Shown here in pieces: positions 1 through 9,491 of a stretch of 36,168 nucleotides of DNA. This stretch comes from a bacterium (lineage in GTDB: Bacteria; UBP14; UBA6098; B30-G16), in NCBI GenBank assembly GCA_021162205.1, contig JAGGZE010000065.1:1-36168 (forward strand), read 5' to 3'. The notes beneath the pieces were generated by a model. The model did no database searches. It had not been told where the DNA came from and saw nothing but the letters and a program-made list of their open reading frames with translations. A program made the position numbers and the translations under genes. Numbering within the stretch: the stretch's first letter is position 1; each line of letters opens with the position of its first letter.

Positions 1-34
1 ATATATTATTATGCAAATTTTAAGGAGGCAATAA

Positions 35-3000
35 ATGAAAAGGGCATGGATATTTGCTTTTTTACTTATTTTCTTTTCTGGTTTGAGTTTCGCTCAAATA
101 AGTTGTGGATTTATTGTTGATTTGTCGGCGCCTTCCATCGATTTACTTTATCCTGCACCCGATAGCATTGTTCCTTCTACATCGGTGAATTTCGGACTTA
201 CCTCGAGCGATGGCGGCGCAGGTATCTGGTATGACCACATTACATCGCAGGCAATGTGGGATGCATCCGGTATGGGCTGCGATTTGCCTGTTGCGACTTA
301 TATTACATGGTCGGTCAATGGTGGAGCATTCAACGATACGGTTTTCGATATGATTTCGACTACTCACGATTTCGGCTCGGGCGATACGATTCAGGCATGC
401 GTGCATATTATCGACCATATCGAAGACTATGGCTGTTCCTGTTGCCCCAATGATACCGACACTTGCTGGACATTTTATATTTTCGCCTGCGATAGTTTCC
501 AACTGACAGAGTTTTGTCCCAATCCTTGTGAGATAGTAACATCTTGCTCGACACAGACATTCACATTTTTGCTCGATTCGATAGGTTCACCCACAGGTGG
601 ACCCGATAGTGCGGCAATTGGTGTCGAACTCGATGTAAATGGAACGCCATATACTGGGACAATCGGTTCGGCAACATGGGCTGAATATCACGGCAACCCC
701 GATGATGGAATTTATCCCGATACGATTGTTATAAGTTCACCAACAGGTTTTTGGAATCATCACGATTCGGTTGTGGTTACAATTGGCGATAGCATTTGCC
801 CGATTGTCTTGCCAAATACTTGCAGTTTCGTTGTGGACCTCGTTCCGCCCGAATTAGTCACTTATTCTCCCGCCGATGCAGAAACATTGACAAATGCGGT
901 CGTGAATATCACGGGTTCGCTTACAGACGATTTCATCGGAATCGCATCGGGTTCGACCTGGGTTTCGATTACGACTTATGATACTCTCGGCGGAATTAAT
1001 TACGATACCACTTTTTCTTTAAGCGATATGTTTAATATAAATAGGACATTTAACAGTGGCGATTCGATTGTCGTGTGTGTGCATTCTGCCGACGATGTCG
1101 ATTTGCAGCCTGGATGCACCTGTTCACCAAATCAACTCGATACTTGCTGGTGGTTCACTGTTTTAACAGGTGAACCTTATGGATGGGTAGTTATTCCATT
1201 CGATTCCAATAGCAATGGCACTATTGTTTCCGATTGTTTCAGTGCTGGTGATTCGACCTGTGGCAATCAGCAAATAATTTTGCGCGTATATGATAGTCAC
1301 GGAATGATGACATCGCCGATTTTGCTCTATGTGAACGGTATTCCTTATACCGATACGAGTCCTGCAATATCGACAACACTTTTAGGCACAGATACTCTCG
1401 AGATAACATTCGACCCTTCAGCGATTGGAACTTGCTGGGTCGATGCTGAATGGATTCATTTCGACCTGGATAGTGCAGTGAACGCGCTCGGATTCAATAT
1501 CGTTTCTAATGTTATCGATTCGTTTATTGTCGACCTTTCACCGCCAGTATTTTCAGGGCTCCTACCGGTCGATAGCTCGATTATAAATAATGATTCTGTA
1601 ATGATTTCGGTTAATGTTACCGATATTATTTGTGGGGATGCGATTTTAACAAATGTTCATGCTAATGGTATTATGGAAGGAATTCCAGTTAGTTTCGATT
1701 TCGACTCCGATAGTATGGGTGCAGACTCTTTTGGTTACAATCTTACGGGTTTTCAAAATGGCGATTCGCTCACGATTTGCGCTTACGCTCAGGATACCTG
1801 TGCAGATTATTGCGGTCCCAATATCGATTCTACCTGCTGGACATTTACGATTGTTATGGGCACGGTTTCGGCATCGGTTGTCGCGCCTGTGGATACGAAT
1901 GGCGATGGCTGGATTATATCGAATTGTGCCGACCAGCAAATTATATGGTCGATGGCATACGATGATTCCATCGGAATAGACTGGTCGAGATTGTGGGTAA
2001 CTGTGGATGGCACACCATATAACTGGAGCGATAGTCATCTCGATACATTGAACCCTCATACGCTTATTTTCAGTCCATTGCCCGATTGGGGCGACCACGA
2101 CAGCATTGTTTTTTGTTTGGATAGTCTTTTCGATACAACGGGTGCGGTTTTAGAATCTCCCGCTTGCGGATGGGTGCTAATCGACTTGGAACCGCCTGTG
2201 CTTGTGGCATCCACTCCAATCGATGGCGACACGATATATGTTCACGATATTTCGGTTAATGCTACATTTTACGATTCATTATGCACAGATACATTGACAT
2301 CGGTCGATTCCTGCTGGGCTAATGAATGGAGTGGCGGTGCGATAATCAATACATTCGAGGGATACAGTTTCCCGCTCGACCTTACGGGACTTGCAGATGG
2401 CGATTCTATCGAGGTTTGTGCAATTGTATTGGATGGCTGTCGGGATTACTGCGATTTCAATATGGATACACTTTGCTGGTATTTTCTCATTATGATGGGC
2501 GAACCGTGGGGTGAATTCATCGCTCCACCGGATACAAATCTCGATGGCGCAAGAATAACGACTTGTGCCGATGGCGGATTCATTCTTTATCTTCACGATT
2601 CACACGGGATGGATACGACATATTTCCATTTTACTGTCGATACGAATGGGACAGGTCCGGTAGATTATCATTATGGCGACCCCGAAGTTTCTGTGAGTTA
2701 TATTACCGATTCGACTACGATGGAAATTCTGTTCGACCCGAGTTGGACATTATCCAGTGGAAGTTGGGTATATGTAGCTCTCGATAGTGCTATAAATATT
2801 TTGGCGGTTCCCGATTCTCTTGTCACTCCTGTGGTCGATTCGTTCTTAATCGATACCGAACCGCCGACATTTACATATACCGGACCGAGTGGCACGATTT
2901 CTGAAATCGAGACTACTATCGCTGTCGGTGCGAACGACGATATTTGCGGAAGCAATATCGTATACGATTCATTAGTGATAACATCGACGGTTTCTGGAAT

Positions 3001-6000
3001 AGATTGGCATATAACGACGGGCGATTGGGACACTACGATTGCTGGAATGCTTTCGGGAGATTCTGTCTCGGTATGTGCTTATGCTCACGATATTTGTTCG
3101 GATACTTGCGGACCTAATTATGGTGATAGTTGCTGGTATTTCCTGGTAGAGACTGGTATAGCTATAACATTGCTTGAACCTATCGATATAAATAGTGATG
3201 GCGACACGATTTCCGCCTGTGCAGACCAGAAAATAAGGTGGTTTATAGATTCGGATATCGGTGTCGATTCATCGAGTATTATTGTCGATGTCTGTGGAAC
3301 AGTATATAACTGGGGTGATGCCGAACTTTCTGCTATCGGCGATACTCTTGTATGGACTCCACCTATAGGTTTTTGGACAGATGGAACACATTGCGATTTC
3401 TCGCTCGCTGTCTGCGATTCTGGTGGTGTTTGCGATACATCTTATGGGCAGGTTCTAATCGACCTCGCACCGCCTATATTCTCTGGCGAATATCCGACCG
3501 ATGGCTCGACAATATTGGTCGATAACACAGATATTCATATAATAGCATCGGATGCCGTATGTGTCGATTTTGTGGCTGAATTTATACACATTACGAGTTC
3601 GGTTTCAGGTCTCGATATAACCGTTCCCGATACACTTGCGGCACATATTTCAGGATTGGTGGATGGTGATTCTGTTACGGTTTGTGTTGCGGCACACGAT
3701 ACTTGTGCGGATTATTTCTGCACGACAGCCAATCACGATACTACCTGCTGGACATTTCATGTTGCACTCGGGGCTGTGCGTGCCTCGGTGCTTCAACCTA
3801 AGGATATAAATGGAGACCTTTGTATTAACACAGCATGTGAATGCCAGCCTATTTTGTGGCAGGTAATTTCACAGCACGGTATAGATACTGCAGCTTTCGA
3901 GGCAGTTATAGATGGTATCACTTACAATTGGGGTTCGGAATTTACGCTGACATTAACACCTATTGTAGGTGATACGGTATATACAATCGAGTTCAACCCT
4001 ATGGCTGCTGGCACTTGCTGGACGGAAAATGGATATATAGTCGATTATGCGATAACATATCTTGTTGATACACTCGGAACGGATTCACTTGCCGCAGATG
4101 TCGGTGGAAGTTTCACAGAATTGTTAGTTCCACCATCGATTAGTCTAATTCCTTTACCTGAGGACACGGCAGTTTGCCTCGATTCAGTCTATTTCACAGC
4201 ATTTATAACCGATACGGTTGCATGCACTTATGTGGGAACTTTGACTGTGAATCTGACAGGGACATCCCCAGATTCTTCTTTCGATATTTCATTAAGCGAT
4301 ATCGCAACGAATGTTTCCGTTCCTGTGCTATCGGGAGATACTCTATGTGTTCATATAAACACATTCAATGTTGTCGATTACAGTGATTCTTGTTCATTCA
4401 CCGATACATTATTCAACTGGATGAATTCTTTGGATACTTGCTATAGGATACATTGCTTATGCGATATATATGTATATGCTGGACCCGACCAGTATTCCTG
4501 TCCAGGAGCGGATGTTATATTAGGATGTGAACCCGTATATAGCGGTTCTGGTTATACGACTGTCGGTGTAAATTGGTATATAGGAGATTCGTTGGTTTCA
4601 ACTGATGAGAATCCGATAGAAAATCCCGATTCGACTATTACATACATTGCAGAAGCTTGGGCTATATGTGTGGCTGGCGATACAGTATGGGCTTACGATA
4701 CGATGACCGTATATATAGATTATGAACCTGTCGTGTCACCTGTGATAGTTTCACCACTCGATAGCACCGAACTAATCGCTGGAACTCATACATTGGTCTG
4801 GAATGCATTAGATACGACAATTATAACAGCACCTATATTCTATCAAGTTCTTAAAGATACTGTTCTTTTCTCACCCGATTCGATGACGGATACTACATTC
4901 GATTTCGATATAGCTTGTGAGGAAACACTTACATTTGCAGTTGTTGCGTTCAATTCCTGTTATTATGAACTCGATGATTCTTGCAATTCAGCGGATAGTA
5001 TGTTGGGATATACGAGTGCAACTTATGAGACATCGGCTGTAATCGTCGTATATGGTGAACCTTGTGGTCGCCCACAGGCACAGGCAATATATCCACCGCC
5101 GAATACTATTTCAGGATGCGATAGCCAATTGGTTATATTCGAGGTCTGGGATGGCGCAGGTGTTGGATTAGTGCCGGAAAGTTTGCGAGTGCAAATGGGA
5201 AGTAATATATATGATACATCCGCAGCCTTCATTAAGTATACTTATGTTAGCGATGACAGTGGAATAGTAACAGTAGCCGCTCCAACAGGTCTATGGAACG
5301 ATAACGATACTATAACGATTAGGATTATCGAACTATATAATGTATTCGAACAACCGCTTCCGGGACCTGTTTCATTGACATTTTATACCGATTTCACTCC
5401 ACCTGCCGCCGATATGTCTTATCCCATTCCAGATACTGTTATCGGCGAGCATTCACCTACTGTGGTATTGAATATAACAGATAATGTATGCGGTGTAGTC
5501 GAGGATTCTTTTATAGTATGGGTTCACAACAGCAGAATTAGTGATAGTCTCACTTATCCGTCGTCTTCGGAATTGAATTGGGACCCATCGAATGATAATC
5601 TTTCTATATCGTTCGAGGACCTCGGTATAATACTTGCGGATGGTGAAACTATATCTATAGACCTACATACTTGCGATTGTGTAGATTCAGAATTTTGCGG
5701 ACCCAACTGTGCTCCATATAGCTGGTCGTTTTGGTATCCTTACGAGGTCGGATGTAGCAGAGTTCCTAATCCATTCACACCGAACGATGATTCTGAAAAT
5801 GAATATGCACAGTTCACTTTCCCCGATATGGCGGCAAAGGATGGCACAATTTATATATACGATATGTATAGTTCACTTGTGAAACAAATCGATGTTGCAG
5901 CAGGACAGGGAGTCACGGAAACACGGCATATAGCTCGCTGGTATGGTAAAGATTCCAAAGGGAATAAAGTTCCACAGGGAGTTTATCTATATGTGATTGT

Positions 6001-6049
6001 TGTCGATGGCGAGGTAGTATGCGAGGGAACTGTTACTGTCGCGAGATAA
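35..6049 (+). CDS. Giant secreted repetitive protein (about 2004 aa), Ig-like Cys-rich modules, C-terminal gliding-motility/FlgD-like sorting domain
   Basis: SD AAGGAGG upstream; signal peptide MKRAWIFAFLLIFFSGLSFA; recurrent 'C..A.D.C.D.CGPN.D(S/T)CW.F' modules; C-term 'NPFTPNDDSENEYAQFTFPDMAAKDGTIYIYDMYSSLVKQ...WYGKDSKGNKVPQGVYLYVIVVDGE' typical of CHU_C/FlgD Ig-like C-terminal domains. Confidence 0.9.
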   Translation: MKRAWIFAFLLIFFSGLSFAQISCGFIVDLSAPSIDLLYPAPDSIVPSTSVNFGLTSSDGGAGIWYDHITSQAMWDASGMGCDLPVATYITWSVNGGAFNDTVFDMISTTHDFGSGDTIQACVHIIDHIEDYGCSCCPNDTDTCWTFYIFACDSFQLTEFCPNPCEIVTSCSTQTFTFLLDSIGSPTGGPDSAAIGVELDVNGTPYTGTIGSATWAEYHGNPDDGIYPDTIVISSPTGFWNHHDSVVVTIGDSICPIVLPNTCSFVVDLVPPELVTYSPADAETLTNAVVNITGSLTDDFIGIASGSTWVSITTYDTLGGINYDTTFSLSDMFNINRTFNSGDSIVVCVHSADDVDLQPGCTCSPNQLDTCWWFTVLTGEPYGWVVIPFDSNSNGTIVSDCFSAGDSTCGNQQIILRVYDSHGMMTSPILLYVNGIPYTDTSPAISTTLLGTDTLEITFDPSAIGTCWVDAEWIHFDLDSAVNALGFNIVSNVIDSFIVDLSPPVFSGLLPVDSSIINNDSVMISVNVTDIICGDAILTNVHANGIMEGIPVSFDFDSDSMGADSFGYNLTGFQNGDSLTICAYAQDTCADYCGPNIDSTCWTFTIVMGTVSASVVAPVDTNGDGWIISNCADQQIIWSMAYDDSIGIDWSRLWVTVDGTPYNWSDSHLDTLNPHTLIFSPLPDWGDHDSIVFCLDSLFDTTGAVLESPACGWVLIDLEPPVLVASTPIDGDTIYVHDISVNATFYDSLCTDTLTSVDSCWANEWSGGAIINTFEGYSFPLDLTGLADGDSIEVCAIVLDGCRDYCDFNMDTLCWYFLIMMGEPWGEFIAPPDTNLDGARITTCADGGFILYLHDSHGMDTTYFHFTVDTNGTGPVDYHYGDPEVSVSYITDSTTMEILFDPSWTLSSGSWVYVALDSAINILAVPDSLVTPVVDSFLIDTEPPTFTYTGPSGTISEIETTIAVGANDDICGSNIVYDSLVITSTVSGIDWHITTGDWDTTIAGMLSGDSVSVCAYAHDICSDTCGPNYGDSCWYFLVETGIAITLLEPIDINSDGDTISACADQKIRWFIDSDIGVDSSSIIVDVCGTVYNWGDAELSAIGDTLVWTPPIGFWTDGTHCDFSLAVCDSGGVCDTSYGQVLIDLAPPIFSGEYPTDGSTILVDNTDIHIIASDAVCVDFVAEFIHITSSVSGLDITVPDTLAAHISGLVDGDSVTVCVAAHDTCADYFCTTANHDTTCWTFHVALGAVRASVLQPKDINGDLCINTACECQPILWQVISQHGIDTAAFEAVIDGITYNWGSEFTLTLTPIVGDTVYTIEFNPMAAGTCWTENGYIVDYAITYLVDTLGTDSLAADVGGSFTELLVPPSISLIPLPEDTAVCLDSVYFTAFITDTVACTYVGTLTVNLTGTSPDSSFDISLSDIATNVSVPVLSGDTLCVHINTFNVVDYSDSCSFTDTLFNWMNSLDTCYRIHCLCDIYVYAGPDQYSCPGADVILGCEPVYSGSGYTTVGVNWYIGDSLVSTDENPIENPDSTITYIAEAWAICVAGDTVWAYDTMTVYIDYEPVVSPVIVSPLDSTELIAGTHTLVWNALDTTIITAPIFYQVLKDTVLFSPDSMTDTTFDFDIACEETLTFAVVAFNSCYYELDDSCNSADSMLGYTSATYETSAVIVVYGEPCGRPQAQAIYPPPNTISGCDSQLVIFEVWDGAGVGLVPESLRVQMGSNIYDTSAAFIKYTYVSDDSGIVTVAAPTGLWNDNDTITIRIIELYNVFEQPLPGPVSLTFYTDFTPPAADMSYPIPDTVIGEHSPTVVLNITDNVCGVVEDSFIVWVHNSRISDSLTYPSSSELNWDPSNDNLSISFEDLGIILADGETISIDLHTCDCVDSEFCGPNCAPYSWSFWYPYEVGCSRVPNPFTPNDDSENEYAQFTFPDMAAKDGTIYIYDMYSSLVKQIDVAAGQGVTETRHIARWYGKDSKGNKVPQGVYLYVIVVDGEVVCEGTVTVAR

Positions 6050-6092
6050 AATGAAATTAGGAATTATATTTATATACAAAATGGAGGATAAA

Positions 6093-8987
6093 ATGAAGTA
6101 TTGGGGAATCGCAGTGTTGATTGTATTGCTTGTCGGATTCTGTTATGGCGACGATTTCACAGGAGCTCGTCCGCTCGGTATGGGCAGAACATTTGTTGGA
6201 GTCGCCGACGATGCTAATGCAATCGAATGGAATCCTGCTGGTATTGCATCGTTCCAATATCTTTGTGCTGTTGCAGGTTTCAACAGGGAATTCTGGGGTA
6301 TTAGCGGAGACAATATCGGCACGGGTTATTTTGGTGTTTCGAACCGATATAGGAATTTGTTCGCTTATGGAGTTTCTTGGCGATATTTCTTTTCCGATGT
6401 ATATTCCGAAAGCCATTTCAAGCTTGCTTTTGCTCGAAGACTCGGCTGGAAGAATAAAGGATTTTTGGGAAAACATCCACTTTCGCTGGGATTTGCGGTT
6501 CGAATGCAAAATACTGGCTATAACACCAACAATTTTGTAGATAATCCAGATGAAACGACACCGATTAGAGATGATGATGTTTTCGCGAGTGGAACGAGCA
6601 AATGGGGATTCTCACTCGATGTGGGTGCTCTTTTCAAACTCACTAAAAAAATTGCACTCGGTGTTTCAGCATCGAATATACTTCAGCCGAATATGTCCCT
6701 CGAAGATGTCGATGATGGCAAAACATCTATGCAATTGCGTTTCGGTGCGAGTTATTCGTTCAATCGAGATTTTCTTGTCGCAGCCGATGGCAGATATTTC
6801 AATGAGGGTAGTGCTGTTGTTTCTCCGCATTTTGGAGTGGAAAAATGGTTCTATAAGCATTCGGTTGCGCTTCGAGGCGGATACGATATGGATTTTCGCG
6901 ATGGCGTAAGTCCCGATGAACTCACATTCGGTCTCGGATGGCGGCTGAATAAGGAATGGGCGTTGCAAATCGATTACGCATTTTTATATCCATTGAATGA
7001 ACTCGCTGCTGCTGGTGCAACATCGCACAAATTATCGGCGATGTTCCAGATACCGAACCCTATTCCTGTATGGGACCTCGTGGCGATTTCTGTGACACCG
7101 CAGATGCAAAAACTTAAACCGGGTGATGAAGTGAAAATCGATGCTGTGTTCAAAAATGGCAGCGGTAATAAGGTTAAGAAAACGAAATATTCTTCTTATG
7201 TAAGGAAACCCGATGGCACCTATGCCGCTATAACATCAGATGCGATTACCGATTTCAAGAGTGGAAAAGAACGCACTGTTTCGTTCACATTTCAGGATTT
7301 TCAACCGGGTGAATATACTATTTTCGCTACAATCGATGATGATGGCTCGATGATGCCGAAACTTAATGGAACACTCGAGGAATTAGACGAGGGCAATAAT
7401 ATTGCCAGTGCTATGGTGCGAATTTATCCACCTCCTGTGCCTACTATCGAGTTTCAGCAAGATACACTTCACATTACGAGACTGACATTTCAGGAGACCG
7501 AGGAACCGATTATCCCTGTAATATTTTTCGATACAAAAAGTGTCGATATAGCTCCGAGATATAAACGAATTCTCGATAAGCTTGCTATTCGATTAAAAAA
7601 GAATCCCGATGTGATGGTCAAAGTAGCAGGTTACTACGATTCAAATACAGACGGTGCAAATAATTCATCGCTTGCAGGACAAAGGCGTGATGCGGTATAT
7701 AGTTATCTTATTTCAAAACTCGCTTCTGATAAACAAATTGTAAAAGTAACGGATAATGATATGGCATTTAAGCGTGCTGGCGGTGGAAAACCATTTCCTG
7801 GAATCGAGAAATATCTTCCGATGATACGAGCAGAAAATCGTCGAGTGGAATTAAGCGCTGAATTTCCATCATTGACACAATCTCAGGTGGAGAGAACAAT
7901 AAATTTCAATGAGGGACAAACACAGAAAAAAGTGGACTTTTCTTCGGATGCGATGACTTATAAATCTATTCTCGAACGCGATCCCGATGCGATGCTTTTG
8001 CTCGAGGGTTATGCTACAGAAAAAGAAGGACCGAATCTTTTGGAACCTGCGTTCACGAGAGCTGCAAATTTGAAAGAGCAGATTAAAAAAGTAGTGCCAT
8101 TCTATCTTTGGGATAGAATATTCGCATGGGGTGCAGATAGAACCACTGCTGAAAAAGCTCATGTGAAAATTTCGCTTCTTGCCGATGGAATTATATACAA
8201 ACCTTTCGAGGGTAGAAAAATTCCTAAGGGCGAAACTGTCGAGAATCCAAACAATTTCGTTCGATATAGTGTGAAATCCGATAATCCGATATCGTCGAAT
8301 AGAGCCGAACTTATGGATTTGTCTGGCAATAATGTGAGAAAGCTTAATGTTGGTGAGGGCGAACCACCAGCAGGTATGCCATGGGATTGGAAAACGGATA
8401 AAAGTAAATATATCGAGTCTGGAAAATATTATGTCGGTCATATTTCGGTTACCGATGAACTCGGAGCTGTCGGCGAGGCGTATTCTGAAACTCTTATGGT
8501 CGACCAAATAGATAAGGTCCTTGGAATCGAAACTATGCTTATCGTAATTTTCAAATTCGATAAGGATGTTGCGATATCTTCGTATTATCACAGTAGGATG
8601 GAGGCTGTTGCAAAGCGACTTATAGAACTTGCAGAACACGAACCAGGTGCATTAACTGTCGCTGTTACTGGACATACCGATATCATTGGCTTGAATAGGC
8701 GAAATCAGGAACTTTCGGTCGAGCGTGCCGATAGAGAATTAAGGAATTTGAAACTTTATTTAAAGCATATACTTAAGCTGCCCGATAATTCAGCGTTAGA
8801 TAAATGGTTTGCTGACAGGCAGGTCAAGCTTATTTCTGAAGGACACGGTTCAGACCGGCCATATACTCTCAAGAAAATGAAAGAAGATGGCACAGTGGAA
8901 GATAAATTACTCGGCGATAGCAAACTTCCAGAGGGTCGTGAAATCAACCGTAGAGTGCTTGTGGAATTTAGAAGTCAGCTAAAGTAA
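6093..8987 (+). CDS. PorV/UPF0164-like outer-membrane barrel fused to a CARDB-like segment and OmpA-like domains
   Basis: ORF open from 6051, but ATG at 6093 has SD (ATGGAGGATAAA) and signal peptide MKYWGIAVLIVLLVGFCYG; 'FTGARPLGMGRTFVGVADDANAIEWNPAGIA' is the PorV/UPF0164 N-terminal signature; C-term 'TVAVTGHTDIIGLNRRNQELSVERADRE...SEGHGSDRPY...EINRRVLVEF' is OmpA-like. Confidence 0.88.
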   Translation: MKYWGIAVLIVLLVGFCYGDDFTGARPLGMGRTFVGVADDANAIEWNPAGIASFQYLCAVAGFNREFWGISGDNIGTGYFGVSNRYRNLFAYGVSWRYFFSDVYSESHFKLAFARRLGWKNKGFLGKHPLSLGFAVRMQNTGYNTNNFVDNPDETTPIRDDDVFASGTSKWGFSLDVGALFKLTKKIALGVSASNILQPNMSLEDVDDGKTSMQLRFGASYSFNRDFLVAADGRYFNEGSAVVSPHFGVEKWFYKHSVALRGGYDMDFRDGVSPDELTFGLGWRLNKEWALQIDYAFLYPLNELAAAGATSHKLSAMFQIPNPIPVWDLVAISVTPQMQKLKPGDEVKIDAVFKNGSGNKVKKTKYSSYVRKPDGTYAAITSDAITDFKSGKERTVSFTFQDFQPGEYTIFATIDDDGSMMPKLNGTLEELDEGNNIASAMVRIYPPPVPTIEFQQDTLHITRLTFQETEEPIIPVIFFDTKSVDIAPRYKRILDKLAIRLKKNPDVMVKVAGYYDSNTDGANNSSLAGQRRDAVYSYLISKLASDKQIVKVTDNDMAFKRAGGGKPFPGIEKYLPMIRAENRRVELSAEFPSLTQSQVERTINFNEGQTQKKVDFSSDAMTYKSILERDPDAMLLLEGYATEKEGPNLLEPAFTRAANLKEQIKKVVPFYLWDRIFAWGADRTTAEKAHVKISLLADGIIYKPFEGRKIPKGETVENPNNFVRYSVKSDNPISSNRAELMDLSGNNVRKLNVGEGEPPAGMPWDWKTDKSKYIESGKYYVGHISVTDELGAVGEAYSETLMVDQIDKVLGIETMLIVIFKFDKDVAISSYYHSRMEAVAKRLIELAEHEPGALTVAVTGHTDIIGLNRRNQELSVERADRELRNLKLYLKHILKLPDNSALDKWFADRQVKLISEGHGSDRPYTLKKMKEDGTVEDKLLGDSKLPEGREINRRVLVEFRSQLK

Positions 8988-9015
8988 AATTCTGAATAAA
9001 AATTTACGAAATAGG

Positions 9016-9048
9016 AAATCCCTCTTTACAATAAGGGGGATTTTTTAG
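9016..9048 (+). terminator. Rho-independent terminator after the PorV/OmpA gene
   Basis: AAATCCCTCTT-TACAAT-AAGGGGGATTTTTT: GC-containing stem followed by T run. Confidence 0.7.
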
Positions 9049-9121
9049 TATATTAAAAAATATCGCTAAATGAAATTGCTTAAATATATTATTTTTTATT
9101 TCGATTTTAATTTTTTTAAAA

Positions 9122-9168
9122 TTAAGTTTGTATTGACAAACTTAAATAAATAATTTATATGTTTAAAC
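9122..9168 (+). promoter_or_regulatory. Putative promoter/operator of the BMC locus
   Basis: Perfect 10-bp inverted repeat TTAAGTTTGT-ATTG-ACAAACTTAA (9122-9145) overlaps TTGACA (9133-9138), 17 nt before TATATG (9156-9161); GTTTAAAC palindrome at 9161-9168. Confidence 0.5.
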
Positions 9169-9189
9169 ATAATTTTTTAGGAGGTATTT

Positions 9190-9474
9190 ATGGAAGCTCT
9201 TGGAATGATTGAAACAAAAGGTTTAGTTGCACTTATCGAGGCATCGGATGCGATGGTTAAGGCTGCTAATGTTAGACTCGTTGCATACGATAAAATCGGC
9301 GGCGGATATGTAACCGCACTCGTTCGTGGGGATGTTGCCGCATGTAAAGCTGCAACCGAGGCAGGTGCATTGGCTGCACAAAAAGTGGGCGAATTAGTTT
9401 CTGTTCATGTGATTCCACGCCCTCACAAAAATATTTACGAAATATTCCCGATTAAACTCCCTGAGGAAAAATAA
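9190..9474 (+). CDS. Bacterial microcompartment hexameric shell protein (BMC-H, EutM/PduA/CcmK type)
   Basis: 94 aa; '[60 protein letters not shown]' is the canonical BMC domain; SD TTAGGAGGT. Confidence 0.97.
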   Translation: MEALGMIETKGLVALIEASDAMVKAANVRLVAYDKIGGGYVTALVRGDVAACKAATEAGALAAQKVGELVSVHVIPRPHKNIYEIFPIKLPEEK

Positions 9475-9491
9475 TTTAGTGAAGGAGTATT

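Noticed and set aside
1646-2098. Antisense and alternate-frame ORFs inside the giant repeat protein (e.g. 1646-2098 -, 1653-1979 +, 2279-2596 -)
   Set aside because: They recur at equivalent positions of the repeats and contain no family motifs; shadow ORFs.
7869-8639. 256-aa minus-strand ORF antisense to the OmpA region
   Set aside because: Lies entirely inside a strongly supported + strand gene; composition is Ser/Phe/Ile/Arg-rich with no recognisable family. It is a by-product of codon bias.
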